This document shows, piece after piece, positions 35,633 through 43,689 of a stretch of 64,000 nt of DNA. Under the pieces are notes generated by a model. The model had not been told where the DNA came from and made no database searches. It saw only the letters and a program-made list of their open reading frames with translations. Source of the stretch: Clostridium sporogenes (GTDB lineage Bacteria > Bacillota > Clostridia > Clostridiales > Clostridiaceae); the NCBI RefSeq assembly GCF_001020205.1, contig NZ_CP011663.1, forward strand, positions 2,232,001-2,296,000, in the 5' to 3' direction. The stretch's first letter is position 1. Every line of letters starts with the position of its first letter. The translations under genes were made by a program, and so were the position numbers.

Positions 35633-36988
35633 TTAATTTAAACTTACAGAATTATCTTCCACAACTTTCTCGTCTACAACTAAACTGTTTAATTTTCCAT
35701 CTAATGCCCAAAGAATTACACCACATACAATGGCAATGGCTGCAACGGTAAAGTATACTGGTGCAAATTTAAATTTTAATGTGAATTCATATATCCATCC
35801 GTAAGCTTTTGCTGCAACAAAACTTGAAAATACCCAAACGCTCATCATAATTGTTAACAACTTAGCAGGAGAAAATTTACTTATAAATGAATTTCCTAGT
35901 GGTGAAAATACCATTTCTCCAAGAGATAATACTACACCAAATACAACAAGCCATCCAAGTGATATAAGTTGTCCTCCTCTTGTAACATCTGCCATTGCAA
36001 ATATTATATAAGATAAGCCAAGAAGTAACATACCTAAAGCAGTTTTCTTAAACATGCTCATATCACCTTGAGGTCTCCTAGCTAACCTTGTCCAAACTCT
36101 ACCAAGGATTGGTCCTAATGTTATACAGCATAATGCATTTAAAGAATCAAACCAAGCTGTTGGTACCTTGAAGTTACCTATCATCCAATTGGCAGCTGCA
36201 TTATCTCCGCCCCAATAGAAATATACAGGCATGTATGCTAAGAACCAGAATATCCAAAATACTATAGAAAATAAAGATATTAAAATAATAGCTGCAACTC
36301 TTTTCTTTTCTAGTGTAGTAAGAGGCTTCTTTTCTTCTTGTTGTTTTTCTGCTTTTACTTCTTTATGTTCATCAACCTTAAATGGTTTTTTACCAGCCTC
36401 TCCTAAGAATCTCCATCCAAACACAAACCAAGCAGCATCAAGGAACATCATTATTGCACAGATTAAAAAACAGAAAGAGTATCCCATGCTTCCTGCAAGT
36501 ACACCTAGAATTGTTGTACCTATGAAAGAACCAATGTTAACAAAAGAATACTGAATAGAAAATGCATTATCTAAATCTTTTTGATTATCAAAAAGTCTAC
36601 CTGTAATAGCACTGTTTTGAGATTTAAATAAGCCTGTACCAATAGAAACCAATACAATCATTAAATTAATCATACCAGCACTTGAAGCCTTCCATCCTAC
36701 TAAGTAACCAGCTCCCATTAAAACCATTCCAATAGGAATAAGGTATCTAGCCCCTACTTTACGGTCAGATATATATGAACCGACTAGTGGTGCAAGATAA
36801 GTAAATGCAACTAAATTTGCAGACATTTTTGCTGCATCTGCAGCTGTAAGTCCAAGTCCTCCACTAGCTATTTTGGTAGCTACAAATACTGTAATTAGCC
36901 ATTTTGCTGAGTAAAATGCAAATCTTTCAAATGAGAAAGAAATTGAACATATATAAAACCCAAATGGCATTTTCTTTTTTTGTTCCAT
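35633..36988 (-). CDS. POT/PTR-family peptide transporter, copy 1
   Basis: 451 residues, MFS fold. 'SFERFAFYSAKWLI' (~18-31) is the ExxERF-type proton/peptide motif, with 'GTGLFKSQNSAITGRLFD' and 'SIQYSFVNIGSF' the PTR2 signatures. A charged cytoplasmic linker at ~205-230 separates the two halves. Imports di- and tripeptides with protons. About 75% identical to the neighbouring copy at 37328, a tandem duplication. Peptidase genes lie just beyond, so the cluster feeds on peptides, probably proline-containing. Confidence 0.9.
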   Translation of the reverse strand: MEQKKKMPFGFYICSISFSFERFAFYSAKWLITVFVATKIASGGLGLTAADAAKMSANLVAFTYLAPLVGSYISDRKVGARYLIPIGMVLMGAGYLVGWKASSAGMINLMIVLVSIGTGLFKSQNSAITGRLFDNQKDLDNAFSIQYSFVNIGSFIGTTILGVLAGSMGYSFCFLICAIMMFLDAAWFVFGWRFLGEAGKKPFKVDEHKEVKAEKQQEEKKPLTTLEKKRVAAIILISLFSIVFWIFWFLAYMPVYFYWGGDNAAANWMIGNFKVPTAWFDSLNALCCITLGPILGRVWTRLARRPQGDMSMFKKTALGMLLLGLSYIIFAMADVTRGGQLISLGWLVVFGVVLSLGEMVFSPLGNSFISKFSPAKLLTIMMSVWVFSSFVAAKAYGWIYEFTLKFKFAPVYFTVAAIAIVCGVILWALDGKLNSLVVDEKVVEDNSVSLN

Positions 36989-37010
36989 TTTTATTCCCCC
37001 TTTATAAAAA

Positions 37011-37040
37011 TTAATATTGCATTTGTATTTGAAAAACCAT
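37011..37040 (-). other. Possible 9-codon leader ORF of POT copy 1
   Basis: ATG at 37040 to TAA; its codons align with the first nine codons of the longer upstream ORF of copy 2 (M-[VL]-F-[QE]-I-[QH]-[MT]-Q-Y). Confidence 0.3.
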
Positions 37041-37248
37041 GTACATTCATATTTATTAAAATGGTGTACAACGGCTTCTAATACCGTATCTAGTAACTAT
37101 TAAAATAAGTACCCTTATAAAGTATTTACTTTTTTTACATATATGATAATAAAATATTATATTATCCACTTATAACATATAATACCACAAAAATTCCTAT
37201 AACAAAAGAAAAATTTTAATAATTGTGAAAAATAAAAAAGTTATAAAA

Positions 37249-37279
37249 AAAGAAGTCATTGAAAAACAATGACTTCTTT
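37249..37279 (-). terminator. Terminator of the second POT gene
   Basis: AAAGAAGTCATTG / CAATGACTTCTTT perfect stem, followed by T-rich sequence on the minus strand. Confidence 0.85.
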
Positions 37280-37327
37280 AAATAAATATTTTATAAAATT
37301 TCATATTAATATAAATTTTTACATTGA

Positions 37328-38674
37328 TTAAACAGCTTCGTTTAATGGTTCTTCCTCTTCTACAACTAAGCTATTCAATTTCCCATCTAATAACCAAAGA
37401 ATAATACCTGCTCCAGCAGCAATAGCTGCGATTACAAAGTATGTTGGTGCGAATTTAAATTTTAATGTAAATTCATAAACCCATCCATAAGATTTTGCTG
37501 CAAAGAAGACAGCAAGTATCCAAACACTCATCATGCTTGATAATAATCTAGGTGGTGAAAATTTACTAATGAAAGAGTTCCCAAGTGGTGAGAATACCAT
37601 TTCACCAAGAGATAATACAATACCAAATGCAACCATCCAAGCAAGTGGTGCAAGATTGCCTCCTCTTGTAACATCTGCCATTGCAAATATTACATAAGAT
37701 AAACCTAGAAGCATCATACCTAAAGCAGTTTTCTTAAACATGCTTAAATCACCTTGAGGTCTTTTAGCTAATTTTTCCCATACTTTACCAAGAATTGGTC
37801 CTAATGTGATACATGCCAATGCATTTAATGAATCAAACCAAGCTGTTGGTACCTCAAAGTTACCTATCATCCAGTTAGCCGCTGCATTGTCTCCGCCCCA
37901 GTAGAAGTATACAGGCATATATGCTAAGTACCAGAATAACCAGAAAATTACAGAGAAGAAAGATACTAAAATAATAGCTCCAACTCTTTTCTTTTCTATT
38001 GATGTAAGTGGTTTCTTTTCTTCCTTAGTTTCTTTTGCTTTTACTTCTTCGTGTTCATCAATTTTGAATGGCTTTTTACCTGTTTGTCCTAGGAATTTCC
38101 ATCCAAAGATAAACCAAACTGCATCAATAAACATCATAATTCCACAAACTAAGAAACAGAAAGCATATCCCTTAGTTCCTACAAGTACCCCGATAATTGT
38201 TGTACCAATGAAAGAACCAATATTAACAAAAGAATATTGAATAGAGAAAGCACTATCTAATTGTCTTGGGTCATCAAAAAGTCTACCTGTAATAGCACTT
38301 GTCTGGCATTTAAATAAGCCTGTACCAAGAGAAACTAGGATAATCATCAAGTTAACCATGCCAGCACTTGAAGCCTGCCATCCTACTAAATAACCTGCTC
38401 CCATTAAAGTCATTCCAATTGGAACAAGGTACCTGGCACCTATAAGACGGTCAGAAATAAATGCTCCAATTACTGGTGCAAGATAAGTGAATGCAACTAA
38501 ATTTGCAGACATTTTTGCTGCATCTGCCGCTGTAAGTCCAAGGCCTCCGTCTGCTACCTTAGCAACTACAAATACTGCTATTAACCATTTCGCTGAATAG
38601 AATGCAAATCTTTCCAATGTGAAAGCAAGTGAGCATACATAAAACCCAAAGGGTCTTTTGCTTGTGTTTTCCAT
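37328..38674 (-). CDS. POT/PTR-family peptide transporter, copy 2
   Basis: 448 residues with the same layout and motifs as copy 1 ('TLERFAFYSAKWLI', 'GTGLFKCQTSAITGRLFD'). Divergence is concentrated in the linker (~205-230) and C-terminal tail. Each copy has its own leader and terminator, so they can be expressed separately. Divergent from the Xaa-Pro peptidase gene 508 bases away. GGGGG lies eight bases before the ATG. Confidence 0.9.
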   Translation of the reverse strand: MENTSKRPFGFYVCSLAFTLERFAFYSAKWLIAVFVVAKVADGGLGLTAADAAKMSANLVAFTYLAPVIGAFISDRLIGARYLVPIGMTLMGAGYLVGWQASSAGMVNLMIILVSLGTGLFKCQTSAITGRLFDDPRQLDSAFSIQYSFVNIGSFIGTTIIGVLVGTKGYAFCFLVCGIMMFIDAVWFIFGWKFLGQTGKKPFKIDEHEEVKAKETKEEKKPLTSIEKKRVGAIILVSFFSVIFWLFWYLAYMPVYFYWGGDNAAANWMIGNFEVPTAWFDSLNALACITLGPILGKVWEKLAKRPQGDLSMFKKTALGMMLLGLSYVIFAMADVTRGGNLAPLAWMVAFGIVLSLGEMVFSPLGNSFISKFSPPRLLSSMMSVWILAVFFAAKSYGWVYEFTLKFKFAPTYFVIAAIAAGAGIILWLLDGKLNSLVVEEEEPLNEAV

Positions 38675-38727
38675 TTTTTATTACCCCCTATAAAAAAATA
38701 ATATTGCGTATGTATTTCAAAAAGCAT
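38589..38727 (-). other. Possible upstream ORF overlapping the POT copy 2 start
   Basis: ATG at 38727 follows GAGGAGGGG at ideal distance and opens a frame of ~46 codons that runs over the POT start codon in another frame. The first nine codons match the short leader of copy 1. Might couple or limit POT translation. Confidence 0.35.
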
Positions 38728-39117
38728 GTCCCCTCCTCTTTTTCAAGAGAAGAGAAAATGATTTTAAATACCTTATGGTATCCTTTTCTTTTTTGTTTAA
38801 TAAAAACAAATATTTAGTAAAAATAAAGTAAAATCTTAAATTTAAATTATATTTAAATTGTTTTTTAGTATTACCATACTACAATAATTTATAATTTAAA
38901 TAAATTTATACTGTTAAAGCCTGTAAATTCTACATTAAGTGCAACACCATATTGTGATATTGATATTTGTTTTATTACACATATACTAAAAAAATATTAT
39001 TTTTCATCATTATATCATATAATTTTCTAAAAATCTCTATAAAAAAATAAAAAAATTAAAAAATTTTTAAAAAAGAAAGAATCAAAATAATTCATTGCAA
39101 TAATTCTAGTATCTTCA
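38728..39117. other. Divergent promoter region between POT copy 2 and the peptidase
   Basis: About 390 A+T-rich bases; a small ATACC-TTAT-GGTAT hairpin near 38768-38782. No gene seen. Confidence 0.45.
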
Positions 39118-39146
39118 TTGACATTTGTAGACAAGCATATTATTAT
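39118..39146 (+). promoter_or_regulatory. Vegetative promoter of the Xaa-Pro peptidase gene
   Basis: TTGACA, 17-base spacer, TATTAT, 37 bases before the start codon. Confidence 0.75.
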
Positions 39147-39182
39147 ATTAGTATTTAATAACTAAAATAGGAGGGACTACCT

Positions 39183-40271
39183 ATGGATATAAATAAATTA
39201 AACAGAATATTAAAATCAATGGAAGAAAATGAAATTCCACAAATGATTATCTCTGATCCTACAGCTATTTTTTATTTAACAGGAAAATGGATTATTCCAG
39301 GAGAAAGATTATTAGCATTGTACTTAAATGTTAATGGCAACCACAAAATTGTTATTAATGAATTGTTCCCACAGGAAGAGGATCTTGGTGTAGAAATCGT
39401 ATGGTACAATGATATTCAAGATGGAGTTGAAATCCTATCTAAATTTGTAGAAAAAGATAAAGTTATAGGTATCGATAAAGTATGGCCATCTAAATTCTTA
39501 TTAAGATTACAAGAACTTGGTGGCGGGAGTAAATTTGTAAACGGTTCCTTTATAGTTGACTATGTAAGAATGATTAAAGATGAAGAGGAAATTGCTATTT
39601 TAAAAGAATCTTCAAGATTAAATGATCTTGTAATAGATGAATTGATTCCATGGGTAGGAAAAGGTTTATCTGAAAAAGAATTAAATACTAAGGTTCGTGA
39701 AATTTATAAAAAACATGGTATTAATGAAGTATCCTTCGATCCAATTACAGCATATGCTAAGGGAGCCGCAGATCCACACCATGTAACAGATGATACAAAA
39801 GGAAAATATGGTGACTGTGTTATACTTGATATTGGAGGATTTTATAAAAACTATGCCTCTGATATGACAAGAACTGTATTTATCGGTGAAGTTTCTGAAA
39901 GACAAAAAGAAATCTATGATATTGTTGTAGAAGCAAATTTAAGAGGTATAGCCGCTGCAAAACCTGGAAACAGAATGTGTGACGTAGACTTAGCTTGCCG
40001 AAACTACATTGAAGAAAAAGGCTATGGAAAATATTTCACACACAGAACAGGACATTCCTGTGGTTTAGAAGACCATGAATTTGGTGATGTTTCTTCCGTA
40101 AATGAAGATATCATTAAACCAGGACAATGCTTCTCTGTAGAACCAGGAATTTATCTTCCAGAAGAAGGAATAGGTGTTCGTATTGAAGACCTTGTTATCA
40201 CAACTGAAGATGGTTGCGAAGTATTAAATAACTACACAAAGGACATAATTATTGTTCCTGAATCCAAATAA
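39183..40271 (+). CDS. Xaa-Pro peptidase (M24B)
   Basis: 362 residues: creatinase-like N-terminal domain (~1-125) and pita-bread catalytic domain. Five metal ligands are visible: Asp in 'ILDIGGFY', Asp in 'YASDMTRTV', His in 'HRTGHSCGLEDHE', Glu in 'SVEPGIYLPE', Glu in 'VRIEDLV'. It removes the residue before proline from dipeptides (PepQ) or longer peptides (PepP); its length favours PepQ. Next gene is a proline iminopeptidase. AGGAGG is well placed. Confidence 0.92.
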   Translation: MDINKLNRILKSMEENEIPQMIISDPTAIFYLTGKWIIPGERLLALYLNVNGNHKIVINELFPQEEDLGVEIVWYNDIQDGVEILSKFVEKDKVIGIDKVWPSKFLLRLQELGGGSKFVNGSFIVDYVRMIKDEEEIAILKESSRLNDLVIDELIPWVGKGLSEKELNTKVREIYKKHGINEVSFDPITAYAKGAADPHHVTDDTKGKYGDCVILDIGGFYKNYASDMTRTVFIGEVSERQKEIYDIVVEANLRGIAAAKPGNRMCDVDLACRNYIEEKGYGKYFTHRTGHSCGLEDHEFGDVSSVNEDIIKPGQCFSVEPGIYLPEEGIGVRIEDLVITTEDGCEVLNNYTKDIIIVPESK

Positions 40272-40351
40272 AGACAAAGAATTGGTTATGAAGTTATATA
40301 AAACTCATAACAACTAAGATTTATTATAAAACATAGATAAGGAGATTTATT

Positions 40352-41233
40352 ATGAAGATTACTGAAGGCTATATGCCATATCTAGGATATAAAACTTATT
40401 ACCGTATAGTTGGTGAATGTACAGGAAATAAAAAACCATTAGTTTTATTACATGGCGGACCAGGTTCTACACATAATTATTTTGAAGTACTTGATAAAGT
40501 TGCAGAAGATGGACGTGCTGTTATTATGTATGACCAATTAGGCTGCGGATTATCTGCAACACCTTCTCGTCCTGACTTATGGAATGCCAAAACTTGGATT
40601 GAAGAATTAATTGAATTACGTAAACACTTAGGATTAGATGAAATCCACCTATTAGGACAATCTTGGGGTGGAATGCAAGCAATCCAATATGCTTGTGAAT
40701 ACAAACCTGAAGGAATTAAGAGTTACATCTTATCCAGTACTTTACCAGCTGCTTCATTATGGGAAAAAGAACAACGTAGAAGAGTTTCTTACCTTCCTAA
40801 GGAAATGCAAGATGCCATTGCAAAAGCAGAAGAAGCTGGAGATTATTCATCAGAAGAATATCAAAAGGCAGAAGCAGAATTCATGCTTCGTCACTGTGCA
40901 GGAGAAGTAGGACCAGATTCACCAGAATGCTTAAGACGTAAAAAAGTTCCTGGAACAGAAGCTTATATAACTGCATGGGGTCAAAATGAATTTAGCCCAT
41001 CTGGTACATTAAAGAACTTTGATTTTATGAAAGAAATTGAAGATATAAAGGAACCTTGTTTAATCACAAGTGGCTTGCTTGATCTTTGCTCACCACTTGT
41101 TGCAAAAACAATGTATGACAAGATTCCAAATTCTGAATGGGAATTATTTGAATTCAGCCGTCATATGCCATTTGTAGAAGAGAATGAAAAATATATAGAA
41201 GTACTTAATAAATGGTTAAATAAAAACGACTAA
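40352..41233 (+). CDS. Proline iminopeptidase (S33 alpha/beta hydrolase)
   Basis: 293 residues. 'LHGGPGSTHNYF' (oxyanion HGGPG motif), nucleophile in 'GQSWGGMQA', Asp in 'SGLLDLCSP', His in 'SRHMPF'. The HGGPG plus GQSWGG combination is typical of proline iminopeptidases, which free N-terminal proline. 80 bases downstream of the Xaa-Pro peptidase, so likely one transcript. Released proline can serve as a Stickland acceptor. Confidence 0.9.
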   Translation: MKITEGYMPYLGYKTYYRIVGECTGNKKPLVLLHGGPGSTHNYFEVLDKVAEDGRAVIMYDQLGCGLSATPSRPDLWNAKTWIEELIELRKHLGLDEIHLLGQSWGGMQAIQYACEYKPEGIKSYILSSTLPAASLWEKEQRRRVSYLPKEMQDAIAKAEEAGDYSSEEYQKAEAEFMLRHCAGEVGPDSPECLRRKKVPGTEAYITAWGQNEFSPSGTLKNFDFMKEIEDIKEPCLITSGLLDLCSPLVAKTMYDKIPNSEWELFEFSRHMPFVEENEKYIEVLNKWLNKND

Positions 41234-41291
41234 TATATATTAGCTGTGAGATGACTATTGCTGAAATATAATCTTACTCAAATTATAAAGA

Positions 41292-41577
41292 AGAATGTCT
41301 CAAAATAGCCTTAATTTTAAAACCGTAAATATAAATAATACATTCATAAAGCAATTCATTTTGCTAAGCAGTTCTAAATTTGACTCCATTAAAAATTTTT
41401 TACCCAGTAGAGGCGCCTTCCTTGCCTTCACCACTGGCTCCTCACGTCCTGTGAGGAATTACAAAAATTTTTAATTCCGTCAGATTAAGAACTACTAAAG
41501 CTCATTTATATGTTTATTACATGTATTATTTATATTTACTATATTAAAATTAAGGCTGTTTTTATTTTAAGACACTC
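41292..41577. mobile_element. MITE-like repeat, interrupted copy
   Basis: Second copy of the 28097-28294 element. Ends read TGTCTCAAAATAGCCTTAAT and the inverted counterpart. It is split by ~90 bases at 41394-41483. Typical IS1182-family end style. It may also stop transcription from the iminopeptidase gene. Confidence 0.75.
41394..41483. mobile_element. Nested ~90-bp insertion inside the MITE
   Basis: Flanked by ATTAAAAATTTTT and its inverted copy. Inside, GGCGCC and the hairpin CCTCAC-GTCCT-GTGAGG make it far richer in G+C than its surroundings. No coding capacity. Confidence 0.6.
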
Positions 41578-41645
41578 CCTTTTTATTAAGTCTTTCTGTA
41601 ATAAAACAGCTTATACTTTCATTTAAGACTGCAAATTCATTAATT

Positions 41646-41771
41646 TTAATTTTGTATTTTGCTATTTTCTGAATAGTTATCTTTTTTCATTGAAATTATT
41701 ATAGTAGCAAGTAATCCTCCCCAAAGTACTGTTGCGCCTATTCCGAAGAATATCATTGCACTTAATGTCAT
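41646..41771 (-). CDS. NSS transporter small subunit (MetS-like)
   Basis: 41 residues: one membrane helix ('MIFFGIGATVLWGGLLATII') and a short charged tail. It begins 16 bases after the NSS transporter stop, with GGTGTGGTG upstream. The WGG-containing single helix beside a large NSS gene matches the MetS-type small subunits known to be needed with MetP-type transporters. Easily overlooked because of its size. Confidence 0.82.
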   Translation of the reverse strand: MTLSAMIFFGIGATVLWGGLLATIIISMKKDNYSENSKIQN

Positions 41772-41787
41772 TTTTATCACCACACCT

Positions 41788-43281
41788 TTATTCATTTTTT
41801 AAATTAATATTATCTCTCCAAGGTTGTTTACTTATTAAAATTGATCCAGCAATTCCTATTAAAATAACTCCCCATCCATAAACAAATAATGCTGTCAAAT
41901 GATATCCACCATAAGGTGTACGCATTTCTGTAATAAAACTTTGAACTAGAATGAAAGTTAAAACAATTGGGTTTATACATTTAATAATTATGTCCCACCA
42001 TTCTCCTATTCTATAATAAGATACTGAATTTGTATGATCACGAATTGTTTTAGGTTTTACAATCCATCCGATTAGGATAGTTTCTAGCAATCCAACTACA
42101 ACTACTCCATAATTATTAATAAAATTATCCATAATATCTAATAGGTACAGTCCTGCTCTAGTTGCAAAGGAAAGACTTATAATAAATCCAACTAATAAAA
42201 TTCCTGTTACTACTTTTTTACGTTCCCATCCTGTTTTATCTATTATGGCTGAAGATATTGCTTCAACTAAGGATACTGCTGATGTTACCCCAGCAAAGAT
42301 CAAACAAGTAAAGAATAATATAGATAGTATATTTCCCCAAGTCCCCATTACTGAAAACACTTTAGGAAATGCTATAAATGCGAGTCCTATACCACCAGAT
42401 ACAACTTTATCAATAGATACTCCTTGATTTGTTGCCATGAATCCAAGTATTGCAAAAACCCCTATGGCAGATAAAAATTCGAATCCGCAATTAGCAAAAG
42501 CAGTCATAAATGCACTATTATTTATATCTGTTTTTTTAGGAAGATAACTAGAATAAGTCATCATAATTCCTGTAGCTATACTTAATGAAAAGAATACTTG
42601 TCCATATGCTGCAATCCAAACTTTAGGATCTTTAACTTTTTCCCAATCAGGTGTAAACAGTGTGTTTAAGCCTAAAGAAGCCCCTTTTAAGGTTACCCCT
42701 TTTATTACTATAATTATCATTATTATTAATAGAGTTGGTAATAATATTTTGCTTAATTTTTCAATTCCAGCTTTTATTCCTTTATAACATATGAACCAGC
42801 TAATTAACCAAACTAGAGTTATTCCTATTAGTATTGGAACAATTATACCTCCACAATCGAAAGGTGATGATGATACTTTTAATACTTCATTATAAAAATA
42901 ATTATTAGTGTCATTTCCCCATACTTTATTAAAACTTAATGTTAAGTACTTTATAGCCAAACTCAAAATCATTGAATAATAGGATAAAATTATAACTGCA
43001 CTAATTACAGGCCACCAACCAAGCCATTCCCACTTTTTATTTGCTCTTGCTATGGCTAGTGGTGTTGAACCTTTAAATTTATGTCCCATTCCATATTCAA
43101 GGATTAACAAAGGTATCCCTGCTGTAAATATAGCGAAAAAATATGGTATTAGGAATGCTCCACCTCCATTTGAATAAGCTACATAAGGAAATCTCCATAT
43201 ATTACCTATCCCTACTGCAGAACCAATAGCTGCAAGTAGGAACCCTGCTTTTGTCCCCCATTGTTCTCTGGATTTTTTCAT
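41788..43281 (-). CDS. Neurotransmitter:sodium symporter (NSS/SNF) family amino-acid transporter
   Basis: 497 residues, about 12 membrane segments, LeuT fold. Helix 1 has the unwound substrate/sodium-binding region 'GSAVGIGNIWRFPYVAYSNGGGAFLIPYF', and helix 6 lies at 'YGQVFFSLSIATGIMMTYSSYLP'. It imports an amino acid with sodium. The leader upstream carries a Leu-rich leader peptide and tandem terminators, pointing to leucine or branched-chain amino acids as substrate. Operon with the 41-residue subunit. GGAGGAAT precedes the ATG. Confidence 0.92.
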   Translation of the reverse strand: MKKSREQWGTKAGFLLAAIGSAVGIGNIWRFPYVAYSNGGGAFLIPYFFAIFTAGIPLLILEYGMGHKFKGSTPLAIARANKKWEWLGWWPVISAVIILSYYSMILSLAIKYLTLSFNKVWGNDTNNYFYNEVLKVSSSPFDCGGIIVPILIGITLVWLISWFICYKGIKAGIEKLSKILLPTLLIIMIIIVIKGVTLKGASLGLNTLFTPDWEKVKDPKVWIAAYGQVFFSLSIATGIMMTYSSYLPKKTDINNSAFMTAFANCGFEFLSAIGVFAILGFMATNQGVSIDKVVSGGIGLAFIAFPKVFSVMGTWGNILSILFFTCLIFAGVTSAVSLVEAISSAIIDKTGWERKKVVTGILLVGFIISLSFATRAGLYLLDIMDNFINNYGVVVVGLLETILIGWIVKPKTIRDHTNSVSYYRIGEWWDIIIKCINPIVLTFILVQSFITEMRTPYGGYHLTALFVYGWGVILIGIAGSILISKQPWRDNINLKNE

Positions 43282-43336
43282 TTCTATTCCTCCTAAGTTA
43301 TTTATCTGAATTTTCCTAATATTAATTTTTATAAAT

Positions 43337-43516
43337 AAAAAAGCCCCACAGTTTATACTATGAGACTTTTTTACCTAGGATATTACAAAAGTCCCATAGT
43401 TTATCTATGGGACTTCATTTATTTCAATACAAATAATTAGCCACCATAGATGCAAAACGCCTGTTTTGGCGATTGCATCTATAGTAGTATGTAACGTATC
43501 TATGTATGCAATCGCT
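43337..43516 (-). promoter_or_regulatory. Seven-segment transcription attenuator with tandem terminators
   Basis: Minus-strand segments in order: 1 (43506-43515, GCGATTGCAT), 2 (43468-43484), 3 (43441-43461), 4 (43403-43414), 5 (43387-43400), 6 (43357-43372), 7 (43342-43351). Register A: 1:2 (10 bp), 3:4 (ATCTATGG/CCATAGAT), 5:6 (14 bp, one G-U). Register B: 2:3 (4+12 bp, loop AAAACA), 4:5 (AGTCCCATAG/CTATGGGACT then TTTT), 6:7 (AGTCTCATAG/CTGTGGGGCT then TTTTTT). Only register B contains terminators. Segment 1 touches the leader-peptide stop codon. Confidence 0.8.
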
Positions 43517-43583
43517 ATCTTAAGTTAGCTAATAAGAGTAGATTATTCAATTTTGAAACAAATATATTTATTTTAATATTCAT
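43515..43583 (-). CDS. Leucine-rich leader peptide of the NSS operon
   Basis: 22 codons. Leu at positions 12, 15, 16, 17, 18 and 21, with CTA CTC TTA TTA in a row. AGAGGGGG lies seven bases before the ATG. A ribosome ending at the TAG would cover segment 1 of the attenuator; one stalled at codons 15-18 would leave it free. Confidence 0.8.
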   Translation of the reverse strand: MNIKINIFVSKLNNLLLLANLR

Positions 43584-43612
43584 AATAATCCCCCTCTTGG
43601 TAAGTTTATGTT

Positions 43613-43641
43613 ATGATATCATGCCGTTACAATAATGTCAA
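43613..43641 (-). promoter_or_regulatory. Vegetative promoter of the NSS operon
   Basis: TTGACA (43636-43641), 17-base spacer, TATCAT (43613-43618). It gives a ~20-base leader before the leader peptide. Confidence 0.82.
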
Positions 43642-43689
43642 TATAATCTTAAAAATAATATAAAAAAGATTATTACATTAACTTCTTTA

